Below the pieces are notes generated by a model that was given only the letters and a program-made list of their open reading frames with translations, had not been told where the DNA came from and searched no databases. Both the position numbers and the translations under genes were made by a program. From Sipunculus nudus (Eukaryota > Annelida > Sipuncula > Golfingiida > Sipunculidae), in the NCBI GenBank assembly GCA_026874595.1, contig CM049316.1, positions 37,493,695 to 37,557,694 on the forward strand: a stretch of 64,000 nt of DNA. Direction: 5' to 3'. Shown piece after piece: positions 24,254-35,322 of the stretch (position 1 is its first letter; each line of letters opens with the position of its first letter).

Positions 24254-25494
24254 ATCGAGACCGACCACGTTAGCTAGGCGGCATCAAATTGATGCTATGT
24301 GATCCTGACCACTCAGGACAAGACTGACACACGTTCTATCACTGAACCCTGTTTTTGCCTACGAAAAAGTATAAGTATGACCCTGCCAGGGCTATAGTAT
24401 TTATGTTTGCTACTAAAATACGTACAATAAACGTGATACCATGCGCCAATAGACATAACGTAGTGCCAGAGTCGGTCAGAGCCCCTAAATCAGTCATATA
24501 ATTTGCCGCTTGGTGGCAGTACCTGTTCTAAACGTTGAGAAACCGGCAGCGAGAGCAAGTTGATATCTCTGTCAGCGGGAGAAATAATTAACTACTGTAT
24601 ACATCGACTGGGCCACTCTAGTTAAATCATAAAGAAACATTTCCTGACCAAAGGAGATTTTCCTCACAATATTTATGTGCAAAGCATGGCTGGAGAACGT
24701 CGTTACGATATTTTAGAGTAAACAGTCCGACAGGCTAGGTGTCAGTCTTTTCTTAAATATAACGAGAGATAATAAGTCCTCTATGAAACACTTATAAACA
24801 ACATCAAAATAAATTGTTCTAATCAATAAAAACTTAATGATCGAAACGTAATCAGGGATCGTATTTTTTTTAAATTTTCACCTCTCCATACGATATCAAC
24901 ATACGTTGTTATATCACGTTTCAGTTTATCGACTCAAAAGGCTTTCAACGTGCAAATATGGAATTGAGTAACGACTTCTTAATAATTTTATCGCTTTTTA
25001 TTTATTCTAGAGTAATACGAATTGCACATTAACATTCAATGTTAAAAAATAATAATAATGAACGTTCAAAACATCTTTGTACCAGAGACCGTGTAAACAT
25101 ATTCCAAAACACATTGTTGCCAAGATTGTATCAGAAATTTTTGCAACTTTATAAGTTCCCTGCACTTGAAGTGGAGCAAAGGAACTCATATATTTGTGTA
25201 TTATATTAAGTGCAGTCGTACCTGAAAACCCCGCCAGGACCCCCCTCAGAAGCGGATCGCGGGGGTGGGCGCAACTATTTCTTAAGGGTTTCAGACCAAT
25301 TTAAGCGCATTGGACCCACCCCCTTTACTGAATCTTGGGATCCTTTTTTAGGCTTTGTCATGGGTCCTCCTGGGTTAGAATCCCCCCCCCCCTTCCTAAT
25401 TCTTGGATCCGCCCCTGATCCTGATCAAGTTTTCATGTGTGTTCCCACAATGTCACGCAGTGGCGTAGACAGGTCTTCGGACCTGGGGGGGATG

Positions 25495-25500
<6 letters not shown>
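24254..25500. other. Unrecognised sequence with a G/C-tract repeat at its end
   Basis: 24254-25200 shows no gene. 25210-25440 is a GC-rich short repeat ('cagaagcggatcgcgggggt', poly-C, 'ggatccgcccctgatcctga') of a style also seen around 46.7 kb. The 125-aa open frame here is compositional. Confidence 0.45.

Positions 25501-25577
<77 letters not shown>
25499..25577. repeat. Compound (TC)n(TA)n microsatellite
   Basis: About 23 TC units followed directly by about 16 TA units. Confidence 0.98.
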
Positions 25578-25580
<3 letters not shown>

Positions 25581-26148
25581 TTTGTAAGTATGTATTTATA
25601 TGTATATAAAATAAGTGTGTGGGTGTTTATGTGCACGGGAAGTACATTGTTTAATGTATGGTGATAAAAAAAATCAAAAGTGTACATTGTAGAATAATTA
25701 CCTCGTGCATTTTTATAACTCTCTGTCTATCAATCTACTTTCAGCAATAAACCAATTGTCCTGCACATTATCTAGATGTCATCTTGACCATAACAGTGTA
25801 CACTGCTACATGATTTAGAATAGAACTAGAATCGTGTATTCCTTTAAGTATTTAAGTCTCGGAGAAGTGATATTGTTAATGAACAAATAAATGAATCCAC
25901 AACTAAATGAATCAACCAATAAATGATAAATCACTAAAAAATCATAATATAAAGAACGATAATAAATAATAAACGGGATAAAAGTAAAATTATCCAAATC
26001 ATATTCCTTATCAACCTGCAGCTGTGCAGAAAATGAAATGCTAAGCAAACTCTGTTTACAAAGCTTAATTAAAAGGATTTTATCAAGCACGGTAAATAAT
26101 GAAATAAAACCCAATGGGTTGTCGGAAGTAAACTGTATAGATATATTT

Positions 26149-26415
26149 TAATCACCATTCGAGTTATTTCTTAATATGCCATGTGATGATGATCATATGG
26201 CGGAATTAGGTAAAACGCAGGAGAGAAACATACTTGTTAATCATCATTCGAGTCATTTCTTATTACGCCATGTGATGATGATCATATAGCGGAATTAGGT
26301 AAAAGGCAGGAGAGAAACATACTTGTTAATCATCATTCGAGTCATTTCTTATTACGCCATGTGATGATGATCATATAGCGGAATTAGGTAAAACGCAGGA
26401 GAGAAACATACTTGT
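26149..26415 (+). repeat. Three-copy 89-bp tandem repeat
   Basis: Units start near 26151, 26240 and 26329, so the period is exactly 89 bp. Units 2 and 3 are nearly identical and unit 1 is more diverged. Each unit contains 'gatgatgatcatat' and 'ggagagaaacatacttg'. Confidence 0.95.
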
Positions 26416-28580
26416 TAGGTTCTTATTCACTTACATGGTGCAGTATAGTATGAACGCTTTAAGTGGTAGATGTAGCAGAAGTCTCTTGTCATATAGTCAA
26501 AGAAATGCCCCAATGTTTGGCGCCTCCTCTCGCTTCTGTTCGCGAAGTTAAAACGCAGTTAGTCAGTGATACAATTTGTATATAACATGAGGCTGAAGTT
26601 TTAAGATTGCTTAACATTTCCATGTTAAAGGTAAACTTTCAGAAGAATGCTTTACTTCTTGTGCTGATACTCTGCCTTTAGATTCAGTAGTTTGCTACAC
26701 GGGGGCAGAACTTGCCTAAAGAAGTAGAAACTTGCAGGAGAGACTTTATAACTCATCATTAGCTACAATGGCCAGGATTTATAAAGAAAACACTATATGA
26801 GTGTATTTTTATTGTCAAGTTCATGCAGCAGTCTCTTTCACTTTTTTGAAGCCAGGACACTTTTTCTCAGCAATTTCCTAAAATGTCAATGGCTGCCCCT
26901 TACAGCCACAGCATATGATAAAAATCATTCCGAGCCAAACATTTGATAAAATCAAGTTTCATTCATTCTAATGTGCTCAACTTATATTATATTACGAGGA
27001 AAATAATAATTTTGATGATACTAAGTTTTCATCTTTAATAAAAAGGGTATCAAATTTGTAGGAATGGTTTTCTTTTTTTTGGTCATTCCATGTGAAATCA
27101 ACAAATACCTCCTGAATGACCATCTCTGATTTGCCTGATACTTCATGTTGATACTTTCCATTTTCCCAATAGCAAATATGCAAAATTTTAACTCGGGTAT
27201 CTGCAAAAGTTTTGTAAATTTGGAGACTTTAACCTAACAAATTGGCATGGCCCTAATTTTCTGCCAAAAAAAAATACTGCTAAAATGTTACAAGTTTCCG
27301 TAAGTTATTACTTTTCTAACTATTCATTCTAAATGCATGAAACTTGTAAGGGTTGATCTACACTATTATGTGCCTTCGACTTCTAAGAAAGATGGAAAAT
27401 TGAAAATTTACAAAGTTATACTCGGGTAAAAATTATGTAAACAAAAAATAAATTCCAGCCTTTCTGACCCACTGTTTCTTACCAAAACTAGATATGTCAA
27501 TTTGATAAATACATCTTACTAATGATTAGGCGCTTCTTTGCAACATATAAAAGCAATCAAATTGTTTGATTATAAGACATTACAACTGAGATTTACATAA
27601 CTTATATATATATAAAATATATATATAAACTTTCCAGATTTCAAATTTTAAATTTGTCTGTTCCTCTCAGAGTTCCTTACATTTCTTAAGTAAACGTCTG
27701 AAGAGCTTTTCTATATGTTTACTGGTTAAATACTTAAAGAAGACCATTAATCCTGTCTACATAATTTTTTGACATCAATGCTTGTTTGCAATGATTCTGT
27801 TGTGACGTTTCTGTATAAGATATAGTTACAAATGTGAAAAAAAAGAATTTTTAACTATTCTCGCAAGGGATTTTTCTGGTCTTATATGTCCTTTTCATAA
27901 ATTTCTAATATCTTCCCTTTATACATATTGTCTAAAATACATAATTATGCCTGTTAGTTCAAGAATTCTTTGGTATTCTATATAAGCAATACAACATTTA
28001 TAGACTATGTCTATACTGACCTCTTATATTGGAATGATTTTGAAGATTTTTCCTTTAATAAAATTTAAAAATCTTGAAATGGACTTATTTAATTTATTTT
28101 CTCTATTCAATCAACATACTAGAGATCTAAGGAAAAGAATGATGTATAGATTATGAAGATACCGTGAATTTAATCTTTACTTTATAAAATTGTTTACTTT
28201 TTTGCTGGTTTACCTTGCTTTTGGCCGAATGCATTATAATTTATGAGAATGGGTTATTTGCAGAATAATTAAACATATTAATTCATATGATTAATATATT
28301 ATCATACAGCTATAGAGCTATGGAAGTCCTAGTCTGCATAATAAATTGTATACTTAACGATAATAGTAATTACGATCAGACTGTAATTGAATATTATGAG
28401 CGTATCACCATTGCAGATACAATATATACGGAAACCTGTGGTGAAATTCTGAATAACGAATTAACGATGATTGAATGTTTCACGACGCGAGACAGTTGTT
28501 ACTTCTAATACCTAACATAGTTCGTTATAAATTTTATTACTATTGACTGGTATGTTATGCATAATAACTATAGTTTTGCT
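26416..28580. other. AT-rich DNA, nothing recognised
   Basis: No gene, element end or tandem repeat was identified apart from a short TA run at 27605-27625. Confidence 0.5.
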
Positions 28581-28584
28581 TTTT

Positions 28585-28710
28585 TCCCATAGAAACCTGG
28601 GGGCTGATTGTACACACCATCCCCCCCCCCCCCCCCACCTTAAATTTTGGGGGATATGCATCCCCCATCCCCCCCCCCCCCCCCCGCTATATACGCCCCT
28701 GATGTCACGC
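28585..28710. repeat. C-rich short interspersed repeat
   Basis: Two poly-C runs (about 28621-28637 and 28670-28685) enclose 'cttaaattttgggggatatg'. The block ends with 'acgcccctgatgtcacgc'. The same plan occurs at 30.88-31.0 kb and, eroded, at 31.55-31.63 kb. Confidence 0.55.
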
Positions 28711-30737
28711 TTCTTTATATAAAAAAAAAAATTTACGGGTTCATCTGTTCAGTATCTTGACGAATGCTGGCCTCTCTCTGTGAACAAAAGGAATCACCCT
28801 TTGTCTCACTTGTGCAGGCCTATGTCCTTTGAATTAAAATATATCATAGTGATCCAGATTACCTCCAAAATTAAATGGATTGTTCTTTGGATTTCACCCT
28901 CCACAAAATTTCATCAAGATCAGTTCATAACTTGTTGTAAGTTGCTAATAGACAAACCAACGTGTCAGGGGAAACATATTGCCTTTCTTGAGGAGGTATA
29001 ATGAAAGGAAAGGATAGAATAGAGGAAAAAGTACTAATTTGCAACTTTGCCAAGGTCCTGGTGCACAAAAAAAAAACTCCAAAAAAAAAAAAAAAAAGAG
29101 CCGCGAGTCCGAAGAATAATTTTCCTGGCGTGGCCTTAAATGTTTCAATCGGCGTGCATGAACGCTGAACACACGTCTGGCGCCAAACACCTGGACCTCC
29201 TGACCTTTGACCTGATTATAGAAAATTACGATTGCGACTAATATTTAGGTTGTAAATACATAACTGATATATGATAATGTGCATAACAGAATTGTTTTTT
29301 AACATACTCTGAAATCTGGTTTCCTGAAGACCCCGACTGAGAAGCTGGTTGCTTGGTCTAATTTAAATAATAATAGAGTTGGCCGTTCTTCCCGCCACGT
29401 TGGCTGACAAGCGTCACTTGGTAGGGAGATCTCAAACCAGGAACACGCATATATTGCTCTGTTCAGACAGGTATGTTTTAATTTTTAAATTGATTTCATA
29501 TTTTTTGCAAACGTGCTGAAGTGTATTATAAATGGCACAAAAATTGACAAGTTTAACAAACTGAAAGTGTGTAGAAGCAGTTGGGCCTGCGTGGTGTGCT
29601 TTCACCGACTAATTTACGTACAGAAAAATAAAATGCGCAGGCCCGGCCAGATCCAGGTAATGTGCAGGCTAGCCGGGGCTCTTGGGCTAGACCCATTTGG
29701 GCATGAATGTAGAATAACTCGCGCACCTCTGTGAGGCATGACACTTGTATTAACAGAAAACGTTTTTATAACCATCTTCTTCTGTCTTAATTACGTCACT
29801 TATTTTCAACTGCCTCCTACTTCTGCATTTCATTAATACTATTCCCCATTACGTCCGTCCGTATACGCACATAGCTAGTCAAGACAGTGCGCGAGTGTTT
29901 CTAAATTTGCTCCCAAATTTGACGAGTGGCGTCTATTGAATTTCGAGGGTGGGGGATGACGCGCACACATCCATATATATATATATATATCGATTTCATT
30001 CAAATTTGGGTCAGTGACTGCTCCCATACCTTGGTGGGATTGGTTTTGGAGCGTCTGTCTGAAAATTATCTACAGCTTAAAAGCAAAATTATCAAATTTT
30101 GGTCCAATTTCTCAATGTGTTTTAGTTTTTATGTTTGCCTGCAGATGTCTCCACATGTCATAGTGGATCTGTTAAAGGTCAAGCAAACGTATTCGAAATC
30201 TCATTATATTATCATATAACATAATTGCCTGTGAAAAAAAAAATTAATATAAATTTTACATAAAATAAGCCCAATTCCTGGAGGAAAAACATTTTTTCTA
30301 TCAATTTTTTTACTAAAAACATGAAGTGTGATTTGTTCAAAAACTATTGGCTCATCTATGAGCTCTGTCAACTCGGCAGTGGGGTCACACACTGGGAAAT
30401 CCCCTGTGACTAAAAATTCTAGATCTCAGTAAAAGCACAGTATTTCTGCCTCTGTCAGTCCCAAAATTTCAGCAGAGGATAAAAACATGTATTACTAGAT
30501 CTGAGTTGTTGATAAAATTTAGTCCATGATGTCACATGTGTACCAGCCAATCAATCAGGACAAAGTCTGGGATCTGGATGAAATGCTCCCATCACACAAA
30601 CGCACATGGAATAGGTTTACTTGACCTAAAGTTTTCATGTTCCCTCAAAATATTCTCCAAATGTCATAATATTGGTTGCTTATTAAATATGAAAGGCAAG
30701 AGCCCAACTCGGAGGATATTGTTTTGACGAATTTGCT
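28711..30737. other. Unassigned DNA with a dispersed repeat at 29703-29907
   Basis: Nothing coding is recognised. 29380-29470 is GC-richer and is followed by a donor-like 'cagacag|gtatgt', so it could be an untranslated first exon, but there is no coding support. Poly-A runs occur at 29070-29095. Confidence 0.35.
29703..29907 (+). repeat. Dispersed repeat, copy 1 (partner at 46153-46342)
   Basis: Shares 'tagaataactcgcgcacctc', 'tgaggcat', 'aacgtttttat', 'atcctacttct'-type and 'acactgcgtgagtg'-type phrases in the same order and orientation with 46.15-46.34 kb, at about 75% similarity by eye. Confidence 0.7.
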
Positions 30738-31010
30738 TGTTCTAAACTAGTTTTAGATATGATATTTCATATAGTAAACTCGTAAATGGAACCAAAGTCT
30801 AAAATTCTATTTATTAATATATTTCAATATGCAGTTTCTAAATATTATTCGCTGAATAGTTTTTTGTTTGTTTTTTTTTTTTTTGGGGGGGGGGGGGGTG
30901 ATTTTATTGTATTGACCATTCACCCCTTGCCAAAATGTGTGTGGTGTGGGGGGATATATACCCCCCCCCCCCCCCCATACTGACGCCCCTGAATATGACG
31001 GATTTTGAAT
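30738..31010 (+). repeat. Interspersed repeat with poly-G and poly-C tracts, copy 1
   Basis: 'aaagtctaaaattctattta', 'gatatttcatat' and the final 'gacgcccctga' match the copy at 31424-31640. A long G run (30884-30898) and a C run (30961-30976) sit at equivalent places of the C-rich repeat at 28.6 kb. Confidence 0.6.
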
Positions 31011-31423
31011 GAAATACGTTCAGCGTGTTTTATACGAAACTGAAATATCATGTTATGAATAATCAAAGATACTCTTGACAGTGTGTGGGGGCACTCATAT
31101 CTTTTAGCAGTACTAGTGGAAGAGGAATGCTACGAAATATTTATAGGGTTATATTTAAGGCGTTTGTTAGCGGATAACAGCCTATTACGGGTAAATGGGC
31201 AATACAGCAAGGAAAATCAGTTTAATTAAATATGAAGATTTTTTTTCGCGAGGGAACCTTCACTGCTCATTATAAATATCTATCCCCTTTGCCCACGATT
31301 GTGTCAGGTGTCTGTGCCAGCAATGCAGATTCACCATTATCTATAAACACACAAACGTACATCCACATTTCAAATTATTATTATAAGGTTTTAAAAAATG
31401 AGGTATATTATGTTACCAGTATA

Positions 31424-31640
31424 TGTTAATTCTAAACCAGGTTTAGTTGTATAATATTTCATATTAAACTCCGGTATGGCCCCAAAGTCTAAAATTATAC
31501 TTATTTATATATTTCATTTGCCATATATAAATATTCTCGGAATATCAGGGGATGATTACATTAACTATCCCCTTGCTAAAAAGTAGGGGATATAAACCAT
31601 CCACCCCTCAATGTGTTGACGCCCTTGATTCTTGCATATA
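31424..31640 (+). repeat. Interspersed repeat, copy 2
   Basis: Diverged copy of the 30.74-kb repeat. The G and C tracts are reduced to 'aggggatgattacatta' and 'aaaccatccacccc'. It ends 'gttgacgcccttgatt'. Confidence 0.6.
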
Positions 31641-31835
31641 TATCAAATGAAAAAAAAAATATGGCTGTGATTATTAGTTCATAGGCAACTACATTTTCAG
31701 GTTATAACCTGATATCCGTGTTTAGGCCAATAAAATGTTAAGTATAACTATATGCAGGACATTAATGGTTATATTCTCTGTTAATCTTGAATGTGTAATA
31801 GGAATATTCAGAAAACGCTTGTTTTCTTCTTGTAG

Positions 31836-31979
31836 GACACGGACAAGGCCTGTTTTCAAGCTGCATGGTTTGAGACCAGTCCTAAACTAAACAAACCTGT
31901 AACCAGAAATATAACTTTGAGCGACCTATTAGAAAAGGTCGAGGTGACTGCACAGGTGCTGCCAGCTGGGGCCACGTGA
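31836..31979 (+). CDS. Candidate exon of unknown product
   Basis: After a fair acceptor (tttcttcttgtag) there is an open frame of 47 codons and a TGA. It reads DTDKACFQAAWFETSPKLNK, then PVTRNITLSDLLEKVEVTAQ, then VLPAGAT. It is GC-richer than its surroundings and of normal amino-acid composition, with an amphipathic SDLLEKVEVT stretch. The other two frames are closed. No upstream exon was found and I do not recognise the protein. It may be a terminal exon of a gene whose other exons I missed, a transposon fragment, or chance. Confidence 0.22.
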   Translation, partial: DTDKACFQAAWFETSPKLNKPVTRNITLSDLLEKVEVTAQVLPAGAT

Positions 31980-32857
31980 CACCATGCAGAGGGCCTGTTG
32001 CTAGTGGCAACAGTTCGCGTAAGGGACAAGGGAACGTCGGGCGGTAATCCCTGCGTACAACACAAGTCAACTTGCTCCAAGTCAACCTGTCTTCGTTTAT
32101 TATGCAGAACAGAAAAAGCCATTGACCATGTTTACAATCTTCAAGATTAGATTAAAAAAAAAACAAAAACAAAAAAATGCTTACTCGGTCCGGTTATCAG
32201 AAGTGGGAAAATTTCACAAATTGGCTGTAGCAGTGTCAGTTAAGCTATACTTCACTGTAGCAAACCTGCCATTTTAATGGACGTCTTAATGGACATGCTT
32301 GTCTTCCTGGACATCTTCATGCTTTCTTACTGGACAGCCGTGTACCGTCATAGTGGAAGTCTTCACTTTTACAGTTCCAAACACTGAGTGGGGACTTTTG
32401 ATTAAATATTCACCAATTATGTATTCGCGGTATATCCCCTCACTGATCACATTACTGTTAGAAAGACTATAGCAGCATCAACAGTAGAAAAATACACGAT
32501 GGATGGGACCTGACCTGATAGGTCGTATATAGAAGTCATGTCTCTTTTGAGTTTTAAAGGATCATTATATGACCTGATTTCACCTTCTTGACAAAGACAT
32601 AAAAAAATGACGGATTATATGAGATAACTCGATCATGGATCGGCTTCATGAAATCTGAATTATGTGTTTCAAAAAGAAATCTGAACAACATTCATTTTGC
32701 CTGGACAAGCGGTGGCTTCAATTCAAGGCTGGATGATATGTGCATCGAGAACATCATGGAGTTTGTGGAACCTTCAGGTGATTTCGGTCATAACGTTGAT
32801 ATTGGTACTTCCACCTGGAGAAACCACCGGTGGGCACGAAAATCAGGTAATTCCAAC
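31980..32857. other. Unassigned DNA
   Basis: A 67-codon open frame from 32648 runs to a donor-like 'atcag|gtaatt' at about 32848. It is the only feature with any coding look (GGFNSRLDDMCIENIMEFVE inside), but it is unsupported by homology known to me. Confidence 0.3.
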
Positions 32858-32985
32858 TTTGTATGTTTGCTGTGGTTGGCTTAATTATCGCGGGGTTAAA
32901 TGTTCGCTAATGTTTACTTTTTCATTGCTTTGTAAATGCCCCATTTTCGCGATCTCATCGTACTACATGAATTTTTATATATATA

Positions 32986-33020
<35 letters not shown>

Positions 33021-33261
33021 TGTATGTATCTATTTGTATATATATATTAGTATATATGTAATGTATCGTATACAGTTAACTAGTGTTACTTCATGTACGA
33101 CAGAATTGTTTCGTGAGTATAGCTGACTAGCTGGCTCCCTCTTCAGGTACAAACTGAAGTGATCAGATATGCGGGTGAAGTTCGTCATAATAAGTTGATC
33201 ACGCTCTATGGTTGAGCACTTTCACTATGATGTATTGAACTCTTATGTGTATTACTTTGAT

Positions 33262-33295
<34 letters not shown>

Positions 33296-33610
33296 CAAAA
33301 AATATTTTATTAATTTATCATTTTAGATCATTTATACGGAAATCGTAACAGTTTGGACGGTCTCAAATGAACATCGAAACTCGGGATGTAAATGGAAATT
33401 CTTGTTCATTAATGACAGATTATTTGAAAGATTTGATATCATGTATAATGATTATTTTTGACAAGATCTGCTAGTATTTATATATTGTTTTTTTTGCTTA
33501 TACCACGTCACTAGGCAATGGAGTATCCAGTTCATTGTTTTACTTTCGCCATAATTTCCATATCACGGATTTATAACCCTCGCGAACAAAAAGCACAACC
33601 AAAGTATATG
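32858..33610 (+). mobile_element. MITE-like element, copy 2, expanded by microsatellites
   Basis: The left part 'tgctgtggttggcttaatta' with 'cgcggggtt' is inverted at the right end 'cctcgcgaac...gcacaaccaaagtatatg'. It shares the internal 'gatttgatatcat' segment with the copy at 13701-14152. Two TA microsatellites (about 32975-33015 and 33265-33292) lie inside. Confidence 0.55.
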
Positions 33611-34532
33611 ATGTTACAGATGTCTGTACACAGACCTCAATATATTAAAAATCTCGATTATTTACAAATCTATATCCATTTTATATCTATCATGCTCACA
33701 GTAAATGACCTAGATTCGGTTGAGAAATGTGAAAATTCTTTAAATGTATTACCTACGTCAAGGAATTTGTCGTGATTCATGTATGCACGTTTGTTGATTT
33801 GTCTGTTAGCTAGATTATGCAAAAATCAACATAACCAACTGAACTATGATGAGGGACATATTTGGGGGGGGGGGGGGGGGGGGGGTCGTCGAAAAGGACG
33901 TGCAGCATTATTCCGCCTTGGCGGAGGTATGCGCTCCTCTGAGTGCAATCATAATCATTTGTTCTGGGATAACGGGTATCTTTTCCAGTTTTATCATTGG
34001 TCAATATTTAATTTTATTCAATTAAATTTGTACACGTATTTGCTTCAACCATTCGCAAAACTGGTTTGAACTAGTAAATTAAGGAGTTATTGAAGTTGTT
34101 TTTTTTGTGCTGCGTATCATCAAACAAAAAAAAAAAAAAAACGCCTTTTAGACGTTTGCAGCTTTGTTATCTCAAGTGTTTTGACCGATATAGGACCGGC
34201 ATTCATCTGTATAAATTTTGAACCATGTAATTTAATATCTTATATGCTTACCTTTATTTACTTTTTTCTCCTTTGGTTTTCTTAAGTAATTAAATTGACT
34301 ACAAAATTGATGTATATACTTTTATTGGAAATATTTGTGAACATTTTATACTGTGATAACCTTAATTAGTGCGAGTTACATTATTCAAACAGATTGAAAT
34401 ATCTTTACTAAGATAAATTTACACAGCTGTACGCACTCTGGATTGAGGCAGTTAGCTTTTGTTTGGTTTGAAACCTTGCTTCAAAATCAAGGCCACTGCG
34501 TAATCGTTTTGGCCGACAGATGGCAGTTTCTA
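33611..34532. other. Unassigned DNA with poly-G tract
   Basis: A run of more than 20 G at about 33864-33886 is followed by 'gtcgtcgaaaaggac'. No gene is seen. A 12-of-14 CTCF-like match lies near 34512-34525. Confidence 0.4.
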
Positions 34533-35060
34533 TACGCCCGTCATATGATGGGAGCATTATTGTATACCCACCGTCCGTCCGTTAACTTTTATTATTATCG
34601 TCGTGATAACTTACCGGGACTTTGATGAATTTTCACGAAACTCACCATAACTACTTACCAACAGATCATTTCGCCCGAATTTGATTATGGGCAACATCAT
34701 CCAAGTAAATTAAGTAAGGTCTCGGGTCACTAGGCTTCTTTGTGGTTTCGTCGCGATAACTTTCGAAGTATATGAAGGATTTAAATAAACTTCATTAAAA
34801 ATGTTAATTAGTAAAATGTCACGCCTGAATTTGATTTCCAGCAGAATCGATGCTTATTTAATTAAGTCAGAGGTCACCGCACTTTGGAGACACCTTTGTG
34901 ACCAGCCAAAAATCCTACGGATTTTCATGAAAATCATTAAACATATTTTCCAATAAAGTTTCTCACCTGAATAACCTCATTAAAACTCGCGCCTATGTTA
35001 TGAGGTCAGAGGTAACCAGATACACGACGGGCGTGTTATGCACGTTTGCAGGTTCCTTGT
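34533..35060 (+). repeat. Interspersed repeat, copy 2 (partner at 5348-5885)
   Basis: It starts 'acgcccgtcatatgatggga' and 'gcattattgtatacccac' with GTCCGTCCGT. It ends 'gacgggcgtgttatgcacgt' and 'ttgcagg'. The ends share a subterminal inverted ACGCCCGTC/GACGGGCGT. The body has the same 'aggtcagaggtcac' units as copy 1. Confidence 0.7.
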
Positions 35061-35144
35061 TAATTTTTTCCTACTTGCAAATCGTTTTCCTCAAGAGCTT
35101 GATTGTTTTCAAAAATATGATCATATTTTAAAGGACATTCATAC

Positions 35145-35322
35145 TTAATGATCCGAGACTGGATGAGTGATACACATCAGTTGTACACCATCTCCTCATT
35201 GGGCCGACAGAGAGCTCACTCTGGGTGGGGGCCAACCGTGAAAAATCTCACCGCCCCTCTGTTGAGATTCGAACTCAAGGCTTTGAGTCCTGTGTTCTAC
35301 CACCGATCAGCAGAAGCCAAAA
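35145..35322 (-). mobile_element. tRNA-derived SINE
   Basis: On the minus strand the head is tRNA-like. There is a box-A-like 'TGCTGATCGGTGGTAGA' (plus 35296-35312) and, about 30 nt on, a box-B-like 'AGTTCGAATCTC' (plus 35264-35275) in a T-arm context. A non-tRNA body follows, running through 'ggccaaccgtgaaaa'-type sequence (read in plus) to 'ctcatccagtctcggatcat'. These internal Pol III promoter boxes plus an unrelated body define a SINE. It is too diverged from a cloverleaf to be a functional tRNA gene. Confidence 0.7.

Noticed and set aside
25210-25664. Open frames of 125 and 75 codons
   Set aside because: They run through poly-C and (TC)n(TA)n microsatellite; the Ser-Leu and Ile-Tyr repeats are translations of simple sequence.
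25815-26114. 99-codon minus-strand hydrophobic frame
   Set aside because: Composition is what AT-rich DNA gives by chance (Ile, Leu, Phe, Tyr); no motif or splice context.
32697-33050. 117-codon plus-strand frame
   Set aside because: Its second half is a TA microsatellite translated as Ile-Tyr; no similarity recognised.
35258-35320. Functional tRNA gene
   Set aside because: Box A and box B are present but the cloverleaf stems do not pair and an unrelated body follows; it is a SINE head.
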